DNA from: Stictocephala bisonia | Lineage: Eukaryota; Arthropoda; Insecta; Hemiptera; Membracidae | Length of the DNA: 64,000 nucleotides | Reading direction: 5' to 3' | Assembly (NCBI GenBank): GCA_035578905.1 | Contig: JAQJVL010000047.1 | Location: 1,481,111-1,545,110, forward strand | Shown: in pieces, positions 1 to 9,965 of the stretch | Position numbering within the stretch: position 1 is the first letter of the stretch | How the letters are laid out: the number at the start of each line of letters is the position of its first letter | Notes under the pieces: model-generated | What the model was told of the DNA's origin: nothing | Seen by the model: only the letters and a program-made list of their open reading frames with translations | Databases searched by the model: none | Position numbers and translations under genes: made by a program

Positions 1-641
1 CTCCCCTTACACTATAAACAAGAAGTGGGAAGATTTAAGCAGGACTATAGGCGGAAAATTCACCTAAATTTTTTACGATTGCATGTAGTATTGAATATGT
101 TGGTAATACTATACGAAAAAATATATAGATGCAATGATACTAAACTTATATTCACATCAATATACGTTCAGACTGGTCCACGGTGGTGCAAAGGTAGCAG
201 CTTTTCTTTTAATGATTACGGAACTGTTAACGAAATTTCATAATTAGAGAAGAATTTTAAATTTATTTAAAATTACTTTAAAATATGACACTTGTGCCTA
301 ATAAAAATGTCACTTAATAAATATTATTATTGGTTACAAAAATCTGAATTTAAGACTAAATGTCAATTTAAAGACCATGTCAACTCTACAATCACACTAT
401 CGTTTACCTGATCTACTTAACTAACCCTAATTAGTTATATATTTCATCATTCATTTCCCCACGTAAAATTCACGCTACGAATACGCTACGAATTATTTTA
501 GCCATCTGAAAATTTCGCAGACTTATTTTTAAATTTAATCTAGTACCTTTAAATACTTTTATATTTTATTATTATTAACCATCATAAAATTGTATGCTTT
601 ATAAACTAAGGTGCTTCTAAAAAACATTTTTATATAAAATA
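1..641. other. AT-rich stretch, no gene seen
   Basis: AT-rich sequence with stops in all frames apart from a 72-codon open frame at 25-243 that shows no recognisable motif, compositional bias or neighbour support. I regard that frame as chance. Nothing resembling an RNA gene or tandem array was found. Confidence 0.6.
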
Positions 642-1926
642 AATGGCACATATTTATCTAAATGTCTTGAGAGGATTGTTCACCAACAAGTATGTAATTA
701 TCTTTCTAGTAATGATCTTCTTAGTAAGTTTCAGTCAGGTTTTCGGAGAAATCACAGTACCACCACTGCACTTCTATATATCACTGAGGATATTCGAAAA
801 GCTATGGACATCAGACAAGTGACATTGCTCACTCTTTTTGATTTTTCTAAAGCGTTTGATTGTGTCTATCATCCACTGCTCAAAGTCAAACTTTCTCATC
901 TTGGTTTCTCGTCCAACCAAGTATTTCCTGGTTTGAGTCCTATTTGACTGGCAGGCGTCAGCGTGTACATGTGAATAACAAATACTCTAATTGGGGAAGT
1001 GTAACCAAAGGTGTCCCTCAGGGACTTGGACCTCTACTGTTTATTCTGTACATCAATGACTTGTCCAACAGCATTTATCACTGTAAATATCACCTTTATG
1101 CTGACGATTTACAAATATACTCTCACGTTGATGTACCAGACTTAAATGAAGGGGTTAATAGAATGAATTCTGACATTAAATGTATTGGTGACTGGGCGTT
1201 CAGACACAGCTTAAGACTGAACAACAACAAGACTCAACCTATTATTATTGGACATAACAGACTGATCGCACAGATTGATCTTGATACAGTACCCCGCATA
1301 TCTATTGATAATAATTCACTTAACTAATGTGACAAAATTAAGAACGTGGGACTCCCTATGAATACTACACTTACATAGGCTGATCATGTATCTTTAACAT
1401 GTAATAGGGTTTTTGCTGGTATTCACACTCTTAAGAGATATTATAATTGTTTACCTTTAGATGTTAAGATTATGCTAGTGAAAACTCTTGTATTTTCCCT
1501 TTTTGACTACTGCGACGTTGTCATCAATGACATGCCTACCCATCTTTCTGATAAACTTCAACGAGCGCAGAACTACTGTCTACGTTATATTTTCAATCTC
1601 CGTCGAGATGAACATATGACTCCTTACTTCAGACGGCTAAATTTACTGAAGTTACTTGAGTACAGAAAAGTCAAAATTTTACCTTTACTGTACATGTTCT
1701 TCAATCCAAAAATCCTTCTTATTTAGCTTCAAATTTTGTTTTTAACTTCAGCATAAGTAATCGGGACACGCGTCAGGGTTCTTCAATGTTAACTATTCCA
1801 GCTCATCGAACAGCACTTTACAATAGATATTTTATTGTCACTGGCTGCAGATTGTGGAATAAACTTGATCCTTCAACTCGAAATATTGATAGTCGAGCTC
1901 GTTTTGTTGCGGCACTAAGGGAGTAG
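642..1926 (+). pseudogene. Reverse transcriptase pseudogene, three reading frames
   Basis: The polymerase can be read in pieces. Frame 3 from about 642 reads LSKCLERIVHQQV, then SGFRRNHSTT and the motif-A region FDFSKAFDCV, ending at a stop near 947. Frame 2 (about 925-1326) carries the GVPQG(L)GPLLFILYINDL block and an intact YADDL catalytic box at 1097-1111. A further frame-2 piece at 1472-1725 has the thumb/C-terminal region (DYCDVV, LQRAQNYCLRYI). Frame 1 (about 1720-1926) gives the tail with IPAHRTALYN and GCRLWNKL. At least two frameshifts and several stops separate the pieces, so no working enzyme is made. The 860-1327 and 1472-1726 open frames are fragments of this one gene. Confidence 0.85.
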
Positions 1927-2357
1927 TTGTCGGCGGATTCGTGGCGGTTGTAGGCCTTGGCCGTGCTGTCAATGTTGGACTGGGTGTATGTGTGATGTGT
2001 GATTGTTGTGATCAGTTCATGGAATAATTGTTATTTATTATTACTTTATTTATTTTTATATTTGTTTATTTATTTATATTTTTTTCATGTAAGTAATAGT
2101 TTTTGATTTCTTCTTTGTTTTATGTTCTTTCACACTTTATGCTTAATTTGCTTATTTTTAATTATCTTAAAACCCTAATTTTTGTTGTTTTTTAACTTGT
2201 AAATAATGTGCTCAGCAGCAGTGAACACGTATGAACTCTTAGTTATTTACGTACTTATTGTAGTTATTTATTAATTTTTCTTTATGAGGTTAAGTGTAAG
2301 AGTGGACCTAATGGTCCTAACTTTGCCTCACAAAATAAAACTTTTTTCATTTCATTT
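642..2357 (+). mobile_element. 5'-truncated non-LTR retrotransposon (Jockey/CR1-like)
   Basis: The segment starts abruptly inside the reverse transcriptase fingers and runs through the polymerase C-terminal region (stop at 1924-1926), an AT-rich 3' UTR, an AATAAA signal at 2334-2339 and a short TTTCATTTCATTTG-like tail. Loss of the 5' end with a kept 3' end is the usual product of aborted target-primed reverse transcription. No clear target-site duplication was found, because the flanks are low-complexity AT. The clade is inferred only from the YADDL context and C-terminal region. Confidence 0.8.
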
Positions 2358-2790
2358 GATAAATAAAACAATAGGTTAATTTAATATCTAAAGAATAGAA
2401 GAATTTAATATCTAAAGACACTAAAATAATTATAAAATCCAAACAAAATAAATACATTAATCCATCGCAGGGTTAGTACAAAAAACATGCTCTTATTTAA
2501 TTTTTATAGCAACTCAGGGTGTATACGTACGAGTTCAACAACGTATATCTCTTTTTACATAGAGAGATTACCGTTTGGATATGTAAATTTTTATTTTGTT
2601 GGCATTTTAATAGTACTGTTATGTAGATTGGTTACATTACAAATGCCATGCTAATGTTGAGTTCTTCAGAAAGATATAGCAACATGTATTTTACAAACCA
2701 CTGATAGATGTACTTGATAAGATCGACAATTTTGAGTAAATTTAGGACAAGCAATACATACAATATTTCCTGGAGGATATATGTTATAAG
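2358..2790. other. AT-rich spacer, nothing recognised
   Basis: Between the retroelement tail and the next tandem array there is only AT-rich DNA, with a small local duplication of an AATTTAATATCTAAAGA-like string near 2379-2420. No coding or RNA feature is supported. Confidence 0.5.
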
Positions 2791-3167
2791 TAAGGAGGAG
2801 CTATTCTCTGATACTTACGTAAGGAGGATACGCTGATACTTACGTAAGGAGGAGCTATACGCTGATACTTACGTAAGGAAGAGCTACTCGCAGATACTTA
2901 CGTAAGGAGGAGCTATTCGCTGATACTTACGTAAGGAGGAGCTATACGCTGATACTCACGTGAGGAGGAGCTATTCGCTGATACTTACGTAAGGAGGAGC
3001 TATTCGCTGATACTTACATGAGGAGGAGCTATACGCTGATACTTACGTGAGGAGGAGCTATACACTGATACTTACGTGAGGAGGAGCTATACGCTAATAC
3101 TTACGTAAGGAGGAGCTATTCGCAGATACTTACGTAAAGAGGAGCTATTCGCTGATACTTACGTAAG
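2791..3167. repeat. 29-bp tandem array with TTACGTAA palindromes
   Basis: Thirteen units of 29 bp fill the interval almost exactly. Each unit has a CTTACGTAAG-type palindrome followed by GAGGAGCTATTCGCTGATA or a close variant. Nine units keep TTACGTAA intact (for example 2815, 2840, 2869, 2898 and 2927). The others read CTCACGTGAG, CTTACATGAG or CTTACGTGAG, the first containing the E-box CACGTG. The variable bases lie mainly in the palindrome and in the TTC/TAC position. Confidence 0.95.
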
Positions 3168-4060
3168 CTCACTTATTACAATTTCACTATGTTTTAGGAC
3201 AGAAACATAGCATATGAATTAATTTATAATAGTTAGTTTAGATGTTTTGGGAATGCAGTGTATTTTTAATAATAAAATTTGTGCTACTGATTAACTTTAT
3301 TTATTTATTTTTATTCATGAAGTGTATTACAAAACTTGTAATTGTTGAACGTTCACGCACAATGGAATTAAATAATTTTTGTAATCTCTCGGGTGAATTT
3401 ATTCAAGTATAAAGTACAAATTTGGTTGTAATATGTTAGCCCTGTATTTATTCAGAATAAATGTAACTCACATCTGCAATACAAATAAAATTACTTTTCT
3501 CAATAAAATGAGAAAGAAACCCAAATAGAAAGACGTAAACTACCGTCTGTTTATGGTAATGCATTGTGCTGTATAAACTATCTCGTTACAAATTTTATTG
3601 CAAACATTATGGTTTACTTATTATAATTCTGTACCAAAGGCAGTTTACTTTACATTTTCAAATAATATACGATGATATATTATATTAGTAACATATACAG
3701 TAGATAGAAGAATGCTTCTTAAATGATATATGAAAAATCTGAAATTGTAAATGCTTAACATTTCTATAGTATGGACGATTGGTTATATCCATTCATGTCT
3801 ATAATATGTACATTCAGTTGTAAAAGTATTCTATCAAAAGGAAAATCAAATGAGCCATTCTTAGATCACTTTATGACAATAAACACATAGGTGGTCCCTG
3901 AGTCACAACATTTTTGTTTTTCCTCATTATCTATATTTCAATATAAAAATTAGGCTTGATTGGCGTATAATGCCGTTCACTTGGTAGTTTATGTGATGTT
4001 ACAGTTAGATAAACATCACATAAACGTGGCTAAAAATAAGCACCCGTGATGTGTTGAAAT
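3168..4060. other. AT-rich spacer, nothing recognised
   Basis: AT-rich, stop-dense DNA between two tandem arrays. No open frame with recognisable content, tRNA-like fold or mobile-element motif was seen. Confidence 0.5.
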
Positions 4061-4560
4061 CAACATATTGTACCGACATGTGTAATACACGACACAGTAC
4101 CTTCTAGTACTAGCCATGGGAATTTCCATGTTGTATACTACTTGTCTGGCCAGTTACAGGCAGCAACATATTGTACTGACATGTGTAATACACGACACAG
4201 TACCTTCTAGTACTAGACATGGACATTTCCATGTTAACTACTACTTGTCTGGCCAGTTACAGGCAGCAACATATGGTACTGACATGTGTACATGTGTAAT
4301 ACACGACACAGTACCTTCTAGTACTAGACATGGACATTTCCATGTTAACTACTACTTGTCTGGCCAGTTACAGGCAGCAACATATGGTACTGACATGTGT
4401 ACATGTGTAATACACGACACAGTACCTTCTGGTACTAGCCATGGGCATTTTCATGTTGTCTACTAGTTGTCTGGCCAATTACAGGCAGCAACATATTGTA
4501 CCGATACATGTATGTGTGGATTACATACTTCTGTACCTTCTGATTCTAGCCATAATATGA
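4061..4560. repeat. Satellite subarray, 103/111-bp units
   Basis: About five units begin with CAACATATTGTAC-like sequence at 4061, 4164, 4267, 4378 and 4489. The first spacings are 103 bp; the later two are 111 bp because of an 8-bp GTACATGT insertion. Each unit also carries an ACACGACACAGTACCTTCT block and TTGTCTGGCCAGTTACAGG. The 116-codon open frame at 4116-4466 is a by-product of the repeat. The units share the CTGGCCAGTT...CAACATATTGTAC core with the arrays at 4.8-6.3, 23.9 and 25.3 kb. Confidence 0.92.
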
Positions 4561-4839
4561 AGCTATAAATTATCTGCTTCATGTTTACCCAGTTGCTGTA
4601 CAGACATATGTATATATGGGCTATGGTTGTTGACAAAAACATTGTACTGACGTAAGTATATGTGGGCTAAATTCCACTGTAGTATGTGGTAATAGCTATA
4701 TGTAACTACAGGATTTTTGCTGTGTCTGAGCAGTTGTTTACAAAAGCATATTATACAGACATATGTTATTGTGACTACAGTCCACTGTACTATGTGGCAC
4801 TAGTCATATGTATTTTCAAATTTTATGTTATATGTCTGG
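4561..4839. repeat. Diverged satellite units
   Basis: Two to three strongly diverged copies of the same satellite link the two regular subarrays. Remnants of the CAGTTGTT...ACATTGTACTGAC core and of the TGTGGACTACA block can be traced (near 4590, 4650 and 4720). The open frame at 4686-4901 overlaps these units and is not regarded as a gene. Confidence 0.7.
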
Positions 4840-6310
4840 CTAGTAGTTGTAGTGACACATTATGTGTAAGTGAACATGACACTGAACCTAGCAATATGTA
4901 GCTCTAGGTGGTCAGCTATATGTATGACCAGTTGTTGAAGACAACATATTGTACATACACTTGTGTATGTGGACTACATGCCACCTAACTAACTACTCGT
5001 AGCAATATGTAGCTCTAGGTGGTCAGCTATATGTATGGCCAGTTGTTGACGACAACATATTGTACATACACTTGTGTATGTGGACTACGTGCACTGAACC
5101 AACCTAGCAATTGCACCTCTAGGTCTGGCCTGTCATGACTACAACATATCGTACAGACACTTGTGTATGTGAACTACGTGTACTTAACCACCTAGTCCTA
5201 GCAATATGCATCTGTAGGTGGTCAGTTATATGTCTGGCTAGTTGTTGACGACAGCATATTGTACATACACTTTGTATGTAGAGTACATGCTACTGAACCA
5301 ACTACTCCTAGCAATATGCATCTCTAGGTGGTCATCTATATGCCTGGCCAGTTGTTGCCGATAACATATTGTACATACACTTGTGTATGTAGACTACATG
5401 CCACTGAACCAACTACTCCTAGCAATATGTAGTTCTAGGTGGTCAGCTATATTATGTATGGCCAGTTGTTGACGACAACATATTGTACATACACTTGTGG
5501 ATGTAGACTACATGCCACTGAACTAACTACTCCTAGCAATATGTAGCTCTAGGTGGTCAGCTATATTATGTATGGCCAGTTGTTGATGACAACATATTGT
5601 ACATACACTTGTGGATGTAGACTACATGCCACTGAACTAACTACTCCTAGCAATATGTAGCTCTAGGTGGTCAGCTATATGTATGGCCAGTTGTTGATGA
5701 CAACATATTGTACATACACTTGTGGATGTAGACTACATGCCACTGAACTAACTACTCCTAGCAATATGTAGCTCTAGGTGGTCAGCTATATGTCTGGCCA
5801 GTTGTTGACGACAACATATTGTACATACACTTGTGGATGTAGACTACATGCCACTAAACCAACTACTCCTAGCAATATGTAGCTCTAGGTGGTCAGCTAT
5901 ATTATGTATGGCCAGTTGTTGACGACAACATATTGTACATACACTTGTGGATGTAGACTACATGCCACTGAACTAACTACTCCTAGTAATATGTGGTCAG
6001 CTATATGTCTGGCCAGTTGTTGACGACAACATATTGTACATGCACTTGTGGATGTAGACTACATGCCACTGAACTAACTACTCCTAGCAATATGTAGCTC
6101 TAGGTGGTCAGCTATATTATGTATGGCCAGTTGTTGACGACAACATATTGTACATACAATTGTGGATGTAGACTACATGCCACTGAACTAACTACTCCTA
6201 GCAATATGTGGTCAGCTATATGTCTGGCCAGTTGTTGACGACAATATATTGTACATACACTTGTGTATGTAGACTACATGCCACTGAACCATCTGGTAGT
6301 TGGCATATCT
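4840..6310. repeat. Satellite array, ~101-114 bp units, about 13 copies
   Basis: The anchor CCAGTTGTTG recurs at 4928, 5039, (5129, degenerate), 5239, 5348, 5462, 5576, 5687, 5798, 5912, 6013, 6127 and 6228, giving mostly 101, 111 or 114-bp units. The length classes come from an ATTATG insertion and a deletion of the AGCTCTAGGT block. A unit contains GACAACATATTGTACATACA, TGTGGATGTAGACTACATGC and CTACTCCTAGCAATATG. Units in the second half are the most similar, suggesting homogenisation there. Confidence 0.95.
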
Positions 6311-6599
6311 AGGTTCAGATTGACTGTAATATTAAAATTATGTATTATGTAACAATTGTTAATTGTTGCATTATAATTAAATTATAAAAATTGTATTTAC
6401 AAAATGTTAAATTTTGTAGGAACTGAGAGGTTTAGGAGTTTGTTTTGTTTTCCAAAAGTTTTCGATATAAATGCTCCAAATTTTGAGAAAAATTCAGAAT
6501 TTTCCCCTATCAAATAAAAAATTAGTTTTTCCCATATAAAATAGTTAAATAACCAGTATTTTCACGTTTGTTAATTTCCTGTCAATTTCATGCAACATG
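6311..6599. other. AT-rich spacer
   Basis: AT-rich DNA with runs of A/T and no recognisable feature, lying between the satellite and a GC-rich island. Confidence 0.5.
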
Positions 6600-6950
6600 T
6601 TTGGTGAGCCTTACCTGTTCAGATGTCCTGGTTTAGAGGGTTCTAATTGGTTGGTTTAGCTTCTAGAGTTAAAGTGGGGGTAAGTCCGTTGGTGGAAGCG
6701 TGCGGGCGTTCGGGCGGTTCTTCAATAACTTTCTTAGTGGGACCACGTTCGATCCGCTTTCGTGTATTCGGCGACTTGTACCGTTTCGGTTTTCTTTACC
6801 GTTGCGGCACTTGTTCTGTAGTTCGCTTGTGAGTGATTGTTTGAATGCCGGACGACCTTTGCTGTGGTTAATTTTGGTTTGGAAACCTCCAGGACAGCTA
6901 CATCTCCCGGAGACAATTTTAGACAATTTTAAGAAAATTAAATTTTGAAA
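6600..6950. other. CpG-rich island of unknown nature
   Basis: About 350 bp rich in G, C and CpG (for example GCGTGCGGGCGTTCGGGCGG at 6697-6716) stand out from AT-rich flanks. Short overlapping open frames exist on both strands (6647-6832, 6700-6948, 6669-6926 minus, 6734-6916 minus) but none has a recognisable motif; overlapping frames on both strands are expected from low stop-codon density in GC-rich DNA. It could be a promoter/5' exon of a host gene or the 5' UTR of a retroelement. I cannot decide. Confidence 0.4.
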
Positions 6951-8029
6951 AATTTTAAGAAAATTTAGAGAATTTTTATGAAAGTTTTAGACTAGTTTTA
7001 TGAAATTTAATACAATTTTGCATTTTTTGGTTAAAAAGTTTAAAGAAATTTACTAAAAAAGTTAAAAAAATAAAAAAAGGTTTGGATCTGAGGATATTTA
7101 ATTTATGATTTTGGAAGAGTTGTTTTAATTTATTTATGTTCCATCGAGTCAATAAAAGAAGAGATTTTTATTTTTGTTTTTATCCTTATTTGTAGAAGAA
7201 ACCAATTTTATTTGTTGAATTTACTTATAAGAAGATAAATAAAGAAACATTTTTATCACTGGACAAATCTTACTTTAATCTCTCGTTTAAATTATTATAT
7301 GTTTTGTATACAAGGGACATATATTACGTAGGAATCCTGCTAGGATAAAATATACTTTTTCAGTATTGTATTATCTATAACCTTATTAGTCATGCAATGT
7401 ATTAAGACATAAAAATAAAAAACAAAAATATATTTAATATTTAAAGTATATTCTATTATTATTTCTTTGAAGCTCAAAGTAAACATTTTTTCTATGTTAT
7501 GGTATATAGTAAATTACGAGTTTGGTCGAGATGTTGTTACAGAATACTGTATATAAATGTAATGAAATTGTAATTGGACTACAATGACAAATACAGTTAA
7601 ACCTTTTAAATAATTTTAAATATACAATGGAAATACGAATCCCTAACAGAATGATACTGGTTTAATACACAAACATATTTTAAAGTGTATAATATCGTAC
7701 TATAACATACCTGTTTATTATGAAAACATTTTTATAATATTATTAAGTTAAAGCTCTCTTATACATTAAATGCCTACATAGTTTTATGTGTACTCACTAT
7801 CACAATAGAAAAATATTGAGACTATTTACTAAACAATATGATGATATTTAGACATTTTCAATAAAGTGGAAAGATTAATGTGGAATTCAAAGAGCGATTT
7901 GGGATTCAAATTAAAACATATTAATTTACATATTGGTTTAAATTCAAAGATATTTGATACAAATATAATGTTTTGTCATACAATGTAAATCTTAAAACTA
8001 ACTTAAACACGAAATTAAGTCCAAATTAA
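6951..8029. other. AT-rich spacer, nothing recognised
   Basis: Starts with a run of related AGAAAATTT/AGACAATTTTA-like strings (6910-7060), then ordinary AT-rich, stop-dense DNA. No feature supported. Confidence 0.5.
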
Positions 8030-9965
8030 TAAATATAGTGTAAACGAACCCCAAACTCCAAGAAGTCCCTGACAGGATAAAATTCATTGTTTATTAAAAA
8101 TACTTTCAGCTTTAGTTTAAATTGGTGTTCACTATAACTAAATTTTAGCTCTTTTGGCAACTTGTTAAAAAGTTTTATAAGGAGCCCCTTTTTCAAATTT
8201 GGTTGTATTGTGAATGGGATAAAATAATAATTTGTCCGATCTAGTTATTTTTTTGGATTCTCTCACTTTGGACAAAACGTTGATACTTCTAAAAACTATT
8301 AAAAGCACCAAGAATATATAAATTGAGGGTAGTGTCATAATTTTGCTCTGTAGAAAAATTCCTCGAAATGACTGTGACCAGCCTAATTTTAAAATTCTTC
8401 CTAGCATATTTTTTTGTGCTTTAAAGACTTTATACAATAATGGTAAATCCCCCAAAAAGCTATATCATACCTAATTAGACTCTCATAATATCCCATGTAG
8501 ACATGAAGCAAAATTTCCAAACTGCAGGTGTCTTTTAAGAGGTTTATAGCATATGCAGCAGAGCTTAATTTTATTAACAACTGATTAATATGGGTTTCCC
8601 GTAATAAGGTTTCATCAATAAAAACTCCAAGGAATTTAGTATCTGTTATGGTTGATATTTTTGATGTAGGTGAAAGATATATTTCATTGATTGAATTTTT
8701 ATTGCGGTTAGATATTTGGAAATTTATGGCGGTGGTCTTTAGAATTAAGTAGTAGCCCATTTACTCCAAACCAATTGCTACATGCTTTTAATGTTGATGT
8801 AAGGTTTGAAAGGACTTGTTGGCTTGTTTCACCTCTCACTAAGATGGATACATCATATGCGTACATATATAGATTTGATTGTCTGTTTAAGTAATATAAA
8901 TCATTTATGTACAATAGAAACAGAACTGGGGACAGAATACAGCCTTGAGGGTCACCTACTTTTCTTTCGAGCCAAGATGATGGGCCCCGAGTATGAATAA
9001 TGCTTACCATTTGCTTTCGTCCCGTAAGAATTATTTTATCCAACTCAATGCAACTCCTCGGATTCCATAATGATTGAGTTTATCCAACAACAGAGAGTGA
9101 TCTACACAATATAAGGCCTTCGACAAGTCGCTAAAAACACCAACTGCCTCCTGCGACCCGTCAAAAGCCTCCAACTTGGCGTTAGTGAAATCAAACACAG
9201 CTGAATCAGTTGATTTTCCCTGTTGAACCCCACGTTGTGAATCGTCTAATATCTTCCACTTGAGGAGAAACTCCGTAAGACGTGAAAGAAATATTCTTTC
9301 AAATACCTTGGATAAGACTAACACTAAAGAATTAGGACGATAGTTTTTTATCTGAAGCCGATCATTTTTTGTGTGAAGAGGTTTGATTGTGGTATATTTG
9401 AGTTTCTCAGAGAAAGTTCCAGATATAAATGATGTGATAATTAAATAAGTCAAAGGATACGAAAATTCGAAACAAGAAGACTTAAGTAAATCCGAAGATA
9501 ACTCATTACAACCTGATGATTGTTTTGTTTTTAGGGACATTATAGCTCTTGAAACCTCTTTCACATTGGTGGGGGATAGAAACATAGTTGATGCTACAAG
9601 AGGCATAAAATGGGACAACTGTTCTACTGCAAATTGAGGACATGTTTTTGGTACCAATTCTACGAGTTCATGGAGAAATGAGTAAATGCTTGCTCAATGT
9701 CGTGCCTATCTGAGGTGTTTTTCCCATTCACTATCAACTCCTGGATAACATGTTTTCTTCCTGCTAGTTTCATTTTTTATTATTTCCCATGTGACCTTTG
9801 CTTTGTTTTCTGCCCTGCTGACTCTACGATCATTACAAAACCTCTTAAAAACTTTAAATACATTTCTTAGTATTTTACTATAATTTTTAAAATATTCAAT
9901 AAAATCAAAATCTCTTGATTTTTTAATACACTTTTATAAACCTGTAAGATATCGTTTAATGTGTT
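8030..9965 (-). mobile_element. 5'-truncated non-LTR retrotransposon (minus strand)
   Basis: On the minus strand a single decayed element can be followed from about 9965 to about 8030. The order is a pre-RT linker (SRAENKAKVTWEIIKNET-like, about 9770-9850), the full RT domain (9657-8708), the thumb and connection region (8760-8165), and a C-terminal tail (LFNKLPKELKFSYSEHQFKL-like, 8150-8070). The 5' end is missing, so it is a truncated insertion. It is distinct in sequence from the plus-strand copy at 0.6-2.4 kb, but resembles the 42.7-kb copy in domain order. Confidence 0.82.
8070..9850 (-). pseudogene. Reverse transcriptase pseudogene with mutated YADD box
   Basis: The 9657-9031 piece (208 codons) carries the fingers and palm: KNYRPNSLVLVLSKVFERIF, a QRGVQQGKSTDSAV block and a motif-A region FSDLSKALYCVDH that keeps the first aspartate. 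The 9043-8708 piece carries GDPQGCILSPVLFLLYINDL, then YAYD where YADD is expected, so a catalytic aspartate is replaced by tyrosine. The 8760-8401 piece has TKFLGVFIDE and SSAAYAINLL. The 8455-8165 piece and a shifted frame down to 8070 complete the C-terminus. Multiple frameshifts and the YAYD change make it non-functional. Confidence 0.85.

Noticed and set aside
25..243. 72-codon open frame at the window start
   Set aside because: No motif, no codon or composition signal, and open frames of this length are common by chance here.
4116..4466. 116-codon open frame with repeated peptide
   Set aside because: It is the translation of 103/111-bp satellite units and stops outside them.
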